Below are positions 43,140 to 51,256 of a stretch of 64,000 nt of DNA, in pieces. The DNA comes from G963674685 sp964591275 (GTDB lineage Bacteria; Lernaellota; Lernaellaia; JACKCT01): NCBI GenBank assembly GCA_964591275.1, contig CAZQAE010000006.1, positions 1 to 64,000 of the forward strand. Direction: 5' to 3'. The notes under the pieces were generated by a model. It worked only from the letters and a program-made list of their open reading frames with translations. It did no database searches and had not been told where the DNA came from. A program made the translations under genes and the position numbers. Numbering within the stretch: the first letter of the stretch is position 1; the number at the start of each line of letters is the position of its first letter.

Positions 43140-44780
43140 TCATGTCTCGTCGCGATAATATAGCCCCAAATTGTTTTGGGGAAGAGTGCCTGCGGCGCCT
43201 TGATGATCGCCGACCGCGTAATCCACAATAGGCAACCAGGCTGTGAAAAGGGCGCCGCCTTCATCCTTGTTTTCCACGATCAGTTTCCCTCCGTGGGATT
43301 CAATGATATCCGCGGCGACGGCGAGGCCAAGCCCGGTGCCCGAGGACTTGGTCGTAAAAAAAGGCTCCAGGATTTTGCCCATGATATCTTTTGGAATACC
43401 TGGACCACTGTCGGATACGGAAATCTCGACCACATCGGAAGGGAAGTCTGGAAATGTCAATTCGATCTCATAATCCTCCAGTATCCTGGCGCGCACCTCT
43501 ATCCGGCCTTGGTTTCCCAGAACATCGGAGGCATTGATAATCAGGTTGCCCAGAAAGCGGTAAAACGCCTTGACATCCACCGTAGCAATGATGAAATCGT
43601 CAGGAAGGTTAATTTTGAAGTCAATGCCCTTGCGCCGTGCGATGTGCAAAAAGGGATCGCAGGCATTCAGGATGACCGGAACCAGATCTACGGGCATCGG
43701 ATTGAAGGATTCTGGTCGCGCAACGTCGAGCAGGTCCGTCACGAGGCTGCTGACATGTTTGACTTCGCGGATGATGGTCGTGAGCACATGCCGGTTTGAG
43801 GCTTCCAATTCCAGTTCACGATCAAGGATTTCCAGCCCGGCGCGGATCGTGGCCAGCGGATTTTTGATCTCGTGGTTGAGACGGGCCGCCAGTTCGCCCA
43901 CATAGGCAAGCTGCTCTGTGCGCCTTCGTCGGTCCTCTGTTTTTTCAAGTTCCTGCTCGGCCCATTTGCGTTCGCTGATGTCCGTGACAAAGCCTTCAAG
44001 ATGCAAAAGCTTTCCATCGTCATCGAAAACTCCTCGGCCCTGCTCCCAAACCCAGGCGATGCGCCCAATCTTCGTCACGATGCGATATTCAAGACGCCAG
44101 GATTTGTGGGAACTCAAGCTCATTTGAACGAAATCCCAGATTCTTTCCTGATCATCCCTATGGACCAAGTCCCCGTAAGCTATTTCCCTGTTTCCCACCA
44201 GTTCCCGGAACGTATAGCCGGTGAGCGCAAAGCACCCTTCGCTGACGAATTGCATGGTCCAATTTGGGTCGTTGCCGCAACGAAAGGCCATGCCCGGCAG
44301 GTTGCTCATCAGCGTGGCGAACACGCGTTGGTTTTCACGCAGTTGCGCTTCAGCCCGTTTCGGTTTTGAGATGTCGCGGCAACTGATCATATCGGCCCGA
44401 TGACCCTGCCAAGTCGTCGGCGTGGCATTGATTTCAACAGGCACGCTTTGTTTGTCGCTTCTTAAAAGAACCGTCTCGTAATGTTGGGGGACATCTTCCC
44501 CTTTCAACCTTTTGGCCAGTCGCTCGGTGACCATCTCACGTAGGTCGGGATAAACGAGTTGGCTGAAGTTGACGGCCAGAAGTTTGGCGTGATCGTAGCC
44601 GGTGATTTTCGAGGCCATGGGATTGGCGTAAACGATGCGACTGTCGCTCATGACGATGATGATTCCGTCAAGAGCATTATCCGCCAGCTTGCGAAAGTTC
44701 TCCCGAATCTCGATCAGTTCCCATTCACGGCTGCGCTCAATAGCCCTTTTATCGGTGTGTTTTGTTTTTTCGTCAGCCAT
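43140..44780 (-). CDS. soluble PAS-PAS histidine kinase (NtrB-like)
   Basis: About 546 residues with no membrane helix. PAS 1 (about 28-130) starts FRKLADNALDGIIIVMSDSRIVYANP. PAS 2 with PAC follows (about 150-290; VWEQGRGVFDDDGKLLHLEGFVTDISERK). The HisKA box is LAARLNHEIKNPLATIRAGLEIL, the NtrB-type motif. The HATPase shows NLIINASDVLG, VSDSGPGIP and SSGTGLGLAVAADIIESHGG. It is cytosolic, so it should sense an internal cue. ATG 44780 (MADEKTKHTD) is chosen over a TTG 12 codons upstream. It forms an operon with the NtrC-like gene. Confidence 0.87.
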   Translation of the reverse strand: MADEKTKHTDKRAIERSREWELIEIRENFRKLADNALDGIIIVMSDSRIVYANPMASKITGYDHAKLLAVNFSQLVYPDLREMVTERLAKRLKGEDVPQHYETVLLRSDKQSVPVEINATPTTWQGHRADMISCRDISKPKRAEAQLRENQRVFATLMSNLPGMAFRCGNDPNWTMQFVSEGCFALTGYTFRELVGNREIAYGDLVHRDDQERIWDFVQMSLSSHKSWRLEYRIVTKIGRIAWVWEQGRGVFDDDGKLLHLEGFVTDISERKWAEQELEKTEDRRRRTEQLAYVGELAARLNHEIKNPLATIRAGLEILDRELELEASNRHVLTTIIREVKHVSSLVTDLLDVARPESFNPMPVDLVPVILNACDPFLHIARRKGIDFKINLPDDFIIATVDVKAFYRFLGNLIINASDVLGNQGRIEVRARILEDYEIELTFPDFPSDVVEISVSDSGPGIPKDIMGKILEPFFTTKSSGTGLGLAVAADIIESHGGKLIVENKDEGGALFTAWLPIVDYAVGDHQGAAGTLPQNNLGLYYRDET

Positions 44781-44856
44781 AATTTCCGGCTCGGCAGTTA
44801 GTCGTTGATACGTCAAATGTTACGGACAGATCAAATGAACGCACGGGAAAGGTATT

Positions 44857-45606
44857 CTACCAGTATTTGGGACGCGTCCTGGCGTCCGGCTTTTCCCAAA
44901 GCGGACGCATCGGTCGATCCTTTTTATACTCGCTGTGCATTTTGCGGATGCGACGCAATCCGAAGACATGCCCGGGAACCCAATTGAAAAAGGAACGATA
45001 GAGGTGCGTCCGGCGAACGCAGACCAGTGAGCCGTTGCGGACCTTTTCGAGAAAATCCTGTGGCCCATCAAAATCTTCCATGAGGACATAACCCATCCCG
45101 ATGCCGCCGGGGTGGTGCGCGTCGGAACCGGCGCTCATGGCAATCCCGTTTGCGCGCGCCCATGTGACGGCGTCTCTGTCGTGCGTTGGATCATCGCCGC
45201 GGGCGTTGAGGGCTTCGACGAGATCAAGGTGCGCGACAAGCCCGGGAAGCTCCCTTTCGTCCATGCGGGATATGACAAGAGGCAGAAATGGGTGTGGAAG
45301 AAGCGTCAACCCTCCCGCTTCGTGGATGGCTTGCGCCGTCTCAAGGGCGGACAGGCCCGGCTCAACATCCTTATCCAGAAACAGGCCGATAATCTCCCCG
45401 TGGCGCGATTTTATCTCAGCGCCGACAATAACGGTAAAAGGCGGGTCCAGTTCCGCCACAGCCAATCCGCCGAGACGGGAGTTGTGGTCCGTCACAGCCA
45501 CAGCGCCAAAGCCTTGTTCCGCATAATGATCAACGAGTGCCTGCGGCGTCACTTCGCCATCGAAACTAAAGCTTGTGTGATTGTGCAAGTCGCATTTAAT
45601 CAACAT
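44857..45606 (-). CDS. PHP-domain phosphoesterase
   Basis: 249 residues of the PHP fold. Metal motifs include CDLHNHTSFSFDG at the start, VAVTDHNSRLG, GAEIKSRHGEIIGLFLD, LLPHPF and GSDAHHPGGIGMGYV. Stand-alone PHP proteins hydrolyse phosphate esters such as nucleoside bisphosphates or 5' phosphates of RNA. The target here is unknown. GAGG about eight bases before the ATG supports the start at 45606. It is on the same strand as the kinase pair but upstream of it, with 76 bases between, so it may be co-transcribed. Confidence 0.83.
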   Translation of the reverse strand: MLIKCDLHNHTSFSFDGEVTPQALVDHYAEQGFGAVAVTDHNSRLGGLAVAELDPPFTVIVGAEIKSRHGEIIGLFLDKDVEPGLSALETAQAIHEAGGLTLLPHPFLPLVISRMDERELPGLVAHLDLVEALNARGDDPTHDRDAVTWARANGIAMSAGSDAHHPGGIGMGYVLMEDFDGPQDFLEKVRNGSLVCVRRTHLYRSFFNWVPGHVFGLRRIRKMHSEYKKDRPMRPLWEKPDARTRPKYW

Positions 45607-45777
45607 AATAAAACCTCGCTAATAGCACGCCGATTCTAATGCGGGCCGGGCGACCTGTCCAACCTTGAAGATAACATGCACTCTTGCCGATTCCTCCTTC
45701 AAAAATTGGGTTCCATTGTCTTTGTCTTGAGCCGGCGTCCGGCCTAATCCAATTCTTGAAAGGACGGCAGCGGTCTT

Positions 45778-46533
45778 CTAGTTCAAATGCCTTTCCTTGG
45801 CGAGCGTTTTCCCGGCTTCGGTTTTGAAGAGGTTATCGATTTTCTCCGCCAGGGTATCGGGGTCGGCGTCGGGAAATTGCTCCCGAAGTTTCTCGATCCA
45901 GTCGGCGTCCCAAATAATCCGAAACTCCGACGTGTCGATATTTTTGGCGCTGCAATGGTTGGCGATTATTCGGCTGACGTGATCCAACCTTTCCAAATCA
46001 AAATTCAGATCCTTCATGATCTTTTCGGCAATGGGCGGGCCTTCCTTTTCCTGGTAGCGCCCGGCGGCTGATCCCCATCTTTTTTTGGCCGCGGGTATCC
46101 CGATGTCATGAAGCAATGCCGCGGCGATGACGACCTTGGAATCACCCCCGGCTTCCCGAAGAATCCTTTTTGCATTCGCCAGAACCTTCGTCGCGTGGTC
46201 GATTCTTTTCTGATCGTCGCCGAAAACCTCTTTCATGGCAGCGGTCAGGCAATCCACAACGGATTCCGTTTCCCCATCGTCGGCGAACTCGACTTCTTTC
46301 GGATCGAAACCCAGGCATTCCTTGGCGTGCTCGCACCACTGCGCGCATCCGGTGCTGATCTTCGGATTCACGACATTGGCCTTACATTTAGGGCAGCGCT
46401 GGCGCGCTTCGTCCTTAAAAAATTCCACCATTGTTCCGCATTCAGCGCACGGTATCTCGAAAATATCCGAAGGTCTCCAGAAACGAGTGTCCTGTCCGGG
46501 GCATACGGCTTTCGCTACGATGTTTTCTTTCAT
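45778..46533 (-). CDS. HD-domain phosphohydrolase with N-terminal zinc-ribbon and cysteine cluster
   Basis: 251 residues. The N-terminal 75 hold two zinc-ribbon knuckles (CAECG and CPKCK) and a further Cys-rich segment (STGCAQWCEHAKECLG), which could bind zinc or an Fe-S cluster. Residues about 95-245 are an HD domain with VIAAALLHDIGIPAAKK and RIIANHCSAKN. Family knowledge: HD proteins of this kind occur beside cupin and Rrf2 genes in anaerobes. A long G-run precedes the ATG. It is the last gene of the Rrf2-cupin-HD operon, 15 bases after the cupin gene. Confidence 0.8.
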   Translation of the reverse strand: MKENIVAKAVCPGQDTRFWRPSDIFEIPCAECGTMVEFFKDEARQRCPKCKANVVNPKISTGCAQWCEHAKECLGFDPKEVEFADDGETESVVDCLTAAMKEVFGDDQKRIDHATKVLANAKRILREAGGDSKVVIAAALLHDIGIPAAKKRWGSAAGRYQEKEGPPIAEKIMKDLNFDLERLDHVSRIIANHCSAKNIDTSEFRIIWDADWIEKLREQFPDADPDTLAEKIDNLFKTEAGKTLAKERHLN

Positions 46534-46548
46534 CCCCCCCCCTTTTTT

Positions 46549-46893
46549 TCATTGCCCTCGAATCATCACCAGCAGCATTTTCAGCGGCGACGCGGCATGC
46601 ACCGAGTGGGGCACATTCGCGGGCATCAGCACCGTCTGCCCCGCCGACGCACGCACCAACTCGCCCCCGATAATCAGTTCAACTTCCCCGTCCAGAATTT
46701 GCACCACCGCATCGAAGGGCGCCGTGTGTTCGGAAAGCTCCTGCCCGGCGTCAAACGCGAACAGGGTCAGGCTACCCGCCGTATTTTTAACCAGAGTCTT
46801 GCTCACAACGGCGCCGTCCGAATACTCCACCATCTCACCCAAATTAACCGGCGCCGCAGGCGGCAGCAGTCCTTTGTTTTGATTGTTCGTCAT
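46549..46893 (-). CDS. small cupin-domain protein
   Basis: 114 residues, a single beta-barrel cupin: LTLFAFDAGQELSEHTAPFDAVVQ, LDGEVELIIGG, VLMPANVPHSVHAA. The metal ligands of cupin motif 1 appear reduced (one His, one Glu) while motif 2 keeps PHSVHA. ATG 46893 has GGAG nine bases upstream. It is the middle gene of the Rrf2-cupin-HD operon and may sense or bind a small molecule. No specific ligand can be named. Confidence 0.82.
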   Translation of the reverse strand: MTNNQNKGLLPPAAPVNLGEMVEYSDGAVVSKTLVKNTAGSLTLFAFDAGQELSEHTAPFDAVVQILDGEVELIIGGELVRASAGQTVLMPANVPHSVHAASPLKMLLVMIRGQ

Positions 46894-46907
46894 AGCAGGC
46901 TCCAAAA

Positions 46908-47294
46908 TTACAGAACTTCATCGATTGTTGTATTTTCCAGTAGGTTGCCGATCTTGTCCACGATCGGCTTCCACTTCTTGTGCACCTTGCAGGAGCCTGT
47001 GCATTCGTGGCGTCCCAGCAGGCAGTTTTTGTAAACGTCCACATCCATAAAAAGGGAGACGACCGCTTTCAGATTGATCTCGGAAGGCTTTTTGGCCAGG
47101 ACGAATCCACCATGGGTCCCGCGCATTGAGCGCACCAGTTTCGCCTTGACAAGAGTGTGCATGATCTTTGAAAGAAAATTTTTCGGGATGTCCATTTCAT
47201 CGGCGATGGTCTGCGTCAGAACGGGTTTTTCGCCCTTTTCCTGCGCCAGATATCCCATGGCGCGAACGGCGTATGTTGCGGTTTGAGTCAGCAT
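46908..47294 (-). CDS. Rrf2-family transcriptional regulator with Fe-S type cysteines
   Basis: 128 residues. The winged helix starts MLTQTATYAVRAMGYLA and includes IPKNFLSKIMHTLVKAKLVRSMRGTHGGFVLAK. The three cysteines of the [2Fe-2S]/[4Fe-4S] class appear as CLLGRHECTGSC. Such regulators sense iron-sulfur status, NO or redox state. It is the first gene of the operon and has a consensus sigma-70 promoter overlapped by a partial palindrome, so autoregulation is likely. Confidence 0.9.
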   Translation of the reverse strand: MLTQTATYAVRAMGYLAQEKGEKPVLTQTIADEMDIPKNFLSKIMHTLVKAKLVRSMRGTHGGFVLAKKPSEINLKAVVSLFMDVDVYKNCLLGRHECTGSCKVHKKWKPIVDKIGNLLENTTIDEVL

Positions 47295-47326
47295 GAAAAA
47301 ACTCCCTTAATCGATTCTCTGGAGGC

Positions 47327-47355
47327 AATATAATACTTCTTCATCTATTTGTCAA
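47327..47355 (-). promoter_or_regulatory. sigma-70 promoter with overlapping palindrome for the Rrf2 operon
   Basis: On the minus strand TTGACA (47355-47350) and TATATT (47332-47327) are separated by 17 bases. The -35 box overlaps an imperfect palindrome with ends ATTTG and CAAAT (about 47348-47369), a candidate Rrf2 operator. The start of transcription would fall about 25 bases before the ATG. Confidence 0.65.
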
Positions 47356-47457
47356 CAACTAGGCAAATCCGCTCTCTTCCTTTCACCTTTCGAAGACAGA
47401 AATTTTATTAAATAGAACTGTGGGGCTACCTAGAAAAGTCGAAAAATACGCAATTCC

Positions 47458-47561
47458 TGTCATTCCGACTGAAGCGAAGCGAAATGGAGGAATCCCTTAG
47501 CTGTTTGATTTTTAAGGGATTTCTCGACTCCTCCTTCGGATTCGCTCGAAATGACAGGGCT
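47458..47561. repeat. interspersed repeat with TGTCATTCCGA / GGAGGAATCCCTT core, copy 2
   Basis: It begins CTGTCATTCCGACTGAAGCG and continues with GGAGGAATCCCTTAG. It ends with a partly inverted counterpart (AAGGGATTTCTCGACTCC, then CGAAATGACAGG), so the whole forms a long imperfect hairpin. It matches the copy at 18785-18860, which shares the core and the AAGGGATTT end. The rest of the 447-bp gap around it (47295-47741) holds no gene. Confidence 0.7.
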
Positions 47562-47741
47562 GCATTTTCTCTCCAAAGAACGTTTTTCAGGCAACCCCGC
47601 AGTCGCCTCAATTTCGTGTATTCTTAAAAAAACCTGGCAAAAGCAATTGATTCCCATACCGGGAAATGCTAATCATTTTCCAGGTCAAAATTGTCAAAAT
47701 TTGTTTTTTAGGGCGGGGATTTATATGGCGGGCGCTGCCTG

Positions 47742-48148
47742 ATGGATATGAAGCGATCCCACATAGAGAACGTTCGCGTTTTTTCCTCGGTTTCATCCTT
47801 TGTCGCTTTCATCGTTCTGATGATTCTTTTGGCCGTGCGCGGCGTGAGTTTAAAAGTCGAGCCGGGCGAGATCGTCGATCTGCCGGTCGGTTGCGCGAAA
47901 ATAAAAATCATGCGTGCTGCTCTCTCGCGTGCCGGGCGGCTAAATCAATGAATGAAGGATTAGCGCAAAACGCCGCCAAAGCCGTCGCCGACCGGGGCTA
48001 CATCATGGAGACAGGCCGCATCGTCCTTTCCGGCTCCGCAAAAGAGCTGATGGAAAACAAAGACGTCCGCGAGTTTTACCTTGGCGTCGCCGAGACCGAC
48101 AGCGTCAAAGGCTATAAACGCTACAAGAGAAAAAAGCGCTGGCAATAA
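47742..48148 (+). pseudogene. livF: remnant of a LivF-type branched-chain amino-acid ABC ATPase
   Basis: Two pieces of one family survive. The first, in a frame from 47742, includes AVRGVSLKVEPGEIVDLPVG, recognisable as the strand before Walker A, but the P-loop itself is lost. The second, from 47948, reads AAKAVADRGYIMETGRIVLS, GSAKELMENKDVREFYLG and ends VKGYKRYKRKKRWQ, the characteristic LivF C-terminus. About 130 middle residues are missing, and the pieces are in different frames. No liv permease or binding-protein genes are nearby. Confidence 0.72.
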
Positions 48149-48201
48149 GCAGTGATTAGTGGTCAGTGTTGTAGATCGCAATTTAGTTTGCAAATTATCT
48201 G

Positions 48202-48217
48202 CAAATAGGATGCAAAA
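48202..48217 (+). repeat. left-end 16-bp motif CAAATAGGATGCAAAA
   Basis: Reads inward from the left side of the phage-derived block, preceded by TTTGCAAATTATCTG. The identical 16-mer occurs twice in inverted orientation at the right side. This is a candidate transposase-binding site. Confidence 0.6.
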
Positions 48218-48670
48218 CTTTCTCTCCCGTAGATTTCGACCAGATATCTCACATATCTAAATGATTTTCCCTGCCGCAAACAGCGTAATTGAGCACAATT
48301 CAAGGCGCTGATGAAAGCGGTTCAAACGCCTGGTGATTTGCCGTCGCATCGCCGGCGTTTTCTGGGATGAAAATGTTGCTCGATTCGCGGTGGATTTCAG
48401 GCGCTTAATCTGCCCGTGAATCGACCGCGAATCGAATGCCGTTTATCATGGCTTCAAACCAGCATTGAACCGGCTGAAATAACCCTCGATTTCCTATTCA
48501 ATTGTCAAAGAGCTCTATCGCTTAACTCGCCTCGGGAAACTCATCCCGCGACGAAACTCCGCAACGTGAATCCTTCTGTCCCACCAGGGATGAATCATCT
48601 TTGCGCCCTCAACGTTTTGAGCGCCGATCATCGGAAATGGCTTGTCGGGGTCACGCTTTTATCGTGATCG
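48218..48670. other. non-coding end region of the Mu-like element, with an 11-bp inverted repeat
   Basis: About 450 bases without a convincing gene. CGATTCGCGGT (48381-48391) and ACCGCGAATCG (48424-48434) form a perfect 11-bp inverted repeat with a 32-base spacer. GGTTCAAACG (about 48322) resembles GTTCAAACCG read inward at the opposite end near 59330. An 83-codon plus-strand frame at 48416 lacks any family resemblance. Confidence 0.45.
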
Positions 48671-48711
48671 GTTCGGGGCGCTCCAACGCCCCGAACTCCG
48701 TCCCTTTTTTT
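48671..48711 (-). terminator. hairpin after the tail-fibre gene
   Basis: GTTCGGGGCG (48671-48680) pairs perfectly with CGCCCCGAAC (48687-48696) around a six-base loop, 14 bases beyond the fibre stop. The T-run (48705-48711) lies on the plus-strand side, so it may terminate in either direction; its position suits the end of the phage operon. Confidence 0.5.
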
Positions 48712-49981
48712 ATGTTTCCTGCAATTTGTCGCCGTACACGTTGACGGTGAACGAAAGGTCTGACGCGCCGCCGCCTTGCGTCGTGTGCACATAAAACGTC
48801 AGGGCGCCGGCAGGGACAGCGTCGATTGTACAGCTGGGCTGGTTCATGTTCAGGCCGGGAATCAACCCGTAATCGGTGCTGTCCATCTGCGCCTTCATAT
48901 TGATCTGGTAGCTTCCCGAGCCGACGACGTGGACCACGGAATCGACGTTGAATCCCCACAGCAATGTGCCGTCGTGGTTTACAACGGCGATGCAGCGCGC
49001 CTGCTGCGCGCCGTACAAGCCCTTGGGCGACGGCGTCGCCGTGTATTCCTGGTCGTTCAGATTCATCGACGAGCCGACGAGCTTTTCAAAGTTGCCCGCG
49101 ACCGAAAGAGTCGCCGTGCCGAGGATTTCCAAATGGGAATCGTTGAGCATCCGGACATAGGAATCAGCGCCGAAATCCAGGCGGCTATTCTGTCCAAAAT
49201 CCATGAACGCGCCGCCGTTCATAAAAATCCACTCAGTGAATCCCCAACTCTCGAATTTGAAATTTTGCGGCGCGTAAATCCGGGCATAATTCCCGAAGTG
49301 TATCTCGCCATTGTCATTGATCTTGATGTCGTCAACAACGAGTTCATCGACCATCAGGCCGTCGATCTCGATGTACCTGTCATCGTTTCCCATCAGGACA
49401 TTCAAAATCGGCCCGCGTCCCATCGCGGTCAGATCGATCACGCCAAATTTTCCGGCGCGCTCGTCGACGCCCTGATCGGTGAAGGCCGCGCCGTCCCAGA
49501 CGACGCCGCTGCGGATGACGAGATAGACATCCTCATCGACGGTTCCAACCCTGAAAGCATCCGCGTCGCCGTCGTAGTCCACGCCGTAAATTTCGCTTTC
49601 GTCCGTGACCATCGGGTACGCTTTGAAATAGCGGTTGCCGTCCGTCCCGCAGTTTTTCAGGCGCAGATATACATTATAGGTTCCGGCTGCCAGCGCCGCG
49701 CCGCCGGCGCCCGCCAGCGCAAAATCAATTTTGTCCGTGTACCACTCGTCGATGACCGCGCCGCCGGTGACCAGGCAGTGTCCGGACTCAAACGCGCCGC
49801 CGGTGAGAATGGTTCCCGCGAAGGTCGATTTCGCCGTGGTTGTGGCCGTGGTCCCGTAGCCGACGATGCCCGGCTTGCAGAGCTTCATAAACAGATCGGC
49901 CATCGCGCGAAATTCGGCGGCGTCAAACTCGCCGGTCAGATTTCCGCGTTCCTTGTGAATGCCTGTAATGTCGTGAGCCAT
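48710..49981 (-). CDS. phage tail-fibre-like protein
   Basis: 423 residues, last gene of the baseplate module, the normal place of a host-recognition fibre. The N-terminal 70 residues (MAHDITGIHKERGNLTGEF) probably attach to the baseplate. The middle is rich in Gly, Asp and short beta repeats (IEIDGLMVDELVVDDIKIND). The C-terminal third reads like a beta-sandwich (GALTFYVHTTQGGGASDLSF). No chaperone or protease domain is seen. Assigned from position and composition. Confidence 0.6.
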   Translation of the reverse strand: MAHDITGIHKERGNLTGEFDAAEFRAMADLFMKLCKPGIVGYGTTATTTAKSTFAGTILTGGAFESGHCLVTGGAVIDEWYTDKIDFALAGAGGAALAAGTYNVYLRLKNCGTDGNRYFKAYPMVTDESEIYGVDYDGDADAFRVGTVDEDVYLVIRSGVVWDGAAFTDQGVDERAGKFGVIDLTAMGRGPILNVLMGNDDRYIEIDGLMVDELVVDDIKINDNGEIHFGNYARIYAPQNFKFESWGFTEWIFMNGGAFMDFGQNSRLDFGADSYVRMLNDSHLEILGTATLSVAGNFEKLVGSSMNLNDQEYTATPSPKGLYGAQQARCIAVVNHDGTLLWGFNVDSVVHVVGSGSYQINMKAQMDSTDYGLIPGLNMNQPSCTIDAVPAGALTFYVHTTQGGGASDLSFTVNVYGDKLQET

Positions 49982-49991
49982 CGAGCTTCCC

Positions 49992-50516
49992 CTATTCGTC
50001 GCAGGCGACGCCGTTTTTCAAACGCGCCTCAGACGCCGTTTGAAAGGTGTTCAAATACTTGTCGGCGCGCGGGTGATTCCGATAGCGCGCGTCCGGAAGG
50101 CAGGCCAGCCCCGCCGAGAGCATCGCGGCGCCGGCGTCTTTGCCGTCCACGTCAATGAAGGCGACGAGCCGCCCAAAGGAGCGCCGAAACGATCCATCCA
50201 GGTTGCGCCGTGGCGTGACTTCAATTTCATCCGCGCCGTACAAAAGATTCGATAAATATTCCCGCGCGCTTTGCGCCTTCGTGTGCGGCTCTGAAAATTT
50301 CTGCTGCTGGCCGCTGGCCAGTTCCGGCGCGTCGATCCCGATGAGCCGGATTTTTTGCACGTCGGGAAAATGCGCCAGGCGCGCCGTGAATGTATCACCG
50401 TCGTGGACGCCGACGATTTCACAAACGCGAAAGCTTTCGCGGCCGCGCTCGGCGCAAGGCAGAAAAGCGCAGCCGGCCAGCGTGATGATGATGAGGAAAA
50501 ACACCAGGCGTTTCAT
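49992..50516 (-). CDS. thermonuclease-like (SNase) lipoprotein
   Basis: 174 residues. The signal peptide ends in a lipobox (TLAGC). The SNase fold shows VCEIVGVHDGDTFTARL, IRLIGIDAPEL, SAREYLSNLLYG, the RRSFGRLVAFIDVDG strand and AGLA. Residues corresponding to the staphylococcal nuclease catalytic Asp, Arg and Glu/Arg set are largely kept. It overlaps the amidase gene by four bases (ATGA). A secreted or membrane-attached nuclease is an unusual cargo in a Mu-like tail operon and may help DNA entry or exclude competitors. Confidence 0.8.
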   Translation of the reverse strand: MKRLVFFLIIITLAGCAFLPCAERGRESFRVCEIVGVHDGDTFTARLAHFPDVQKIRLIGIDAPELASGQQQKFSEPHTKAQSAREYLSNLLYGADEIEVTPRRNLDGSFRRSFGRLVAFIDVDGKDAGAAMLSAGLACLPDARYRNHPRADKYLNTFQTASEARLKNGVACDE

Positions 50517-51256
50517 TTTTTGGCCTCCAAGATTCGTTTCGCCCTTTGTAGCACATCTTCGGCCAGATCGGCTTCCCAGCCGGGAAGGCCGCCTTCTATT
50601 TCATCGCAGTTGATTGGCGCGCCGCGATCCATCGAAGCGGATGTTTTATATTTGTGGCCGACGCTGAAAGCGATCAGGCCGCCGGTGGGATACGCTTCGC
50701 GGACCGTATCGACGAGAACGCGAGCGAGAGTTTCACGACCCGCAATGGTTGCAACGAAGTCGGCGCGCGCTGGATTGGAAATGAACAGCGGTTCGAGTAA
50801 AAGCGCCGGCATTTTCGTGAATTTCAGATTGTAATTTCCGCGCCCCTGCATGCCGCCCACCGCAATGCCGAGTCGGCCACCTTCCCAAGCTTGTATTCCA
50901 ACAGCTCGGCGCAGTTCCGTCAGGTAGCGATAGGCAATTTCAATCGTTTTTTCACCGGCCTTTTTTCCGACGACGACAAGCGAGTAATCAGCGCTTTCAT
51001 GAAACGACGAATTGAAATGATGCTCGATGTAAATATCCGCGCCGTCTTGGTTCGCCTTATGTTGCCGGACCTTATAATCCCCATGATAGAATCGCACTTC
51101 GTATTTCGGTTTTTTTACCGCTGGGACAGGGACCGGAAAGGCCGGCGACGCCGGCACGGGTCCGCGCGGCGTTGGCCGGGCGGATCGTTCACGTTTTGGG
51201 GCTGATCGTTTCAATTTTGACCATAATCGTCTCGCAAAATCGGCGAATCGTTTCAT
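50513..51256 (-). CDS. N-acetylmuramoyl-L-alanine amidase (Amidase_3-like)
   Basis: 247 residues. A basic N-terminal region with a Pro/Ala linker is followed by an Amidase_3-type domain. Visible pieces are HKANQDGADIYIEHHFNSS (zinc His region), YRYLTELRRAVG and ALLLEPLFISNPARADF with the catalytic Glu. The usual first motif (GHGG) is replaced by YHGDYKVRQH, so zinc binding may be altered. ATG 51256 is chosen; it overlaps the stop of the preceding gene (TAATG) and has GGAG upstream. In a tail module it would be the endolysin or a baseplate-associated peptidoglycan hydrolase. Confidence 0.72.
   Translation of the reverse strand: MKRFADFARRLWSKLKRSAPKRERSARPTPRGPVPASPAFPVPVPAVKKPKYEVRFYHGDYKVRQHKANQDGADIYIEHHFNSSFHESADYSLVVVGKKAGEKTIEIAYRYLTELRRAVGIQAWEGGRLGIAVGGMQGRGNYNLKFTKMPALLLEPLFISNPARADFVATIAGRETLARVLVDTVREAYPTGGLIAFSVGHKYKTSASMDRGAPINCDEIEGGLPGWEADLAEDVLQRAKRILEAKK

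Noticed and set aside
48416..48667. 83-codon plus-strand frame at the left end of the phage block
   Set aside because: Crosses a palindromic non-coding region, lacks a ribosome site and family features.
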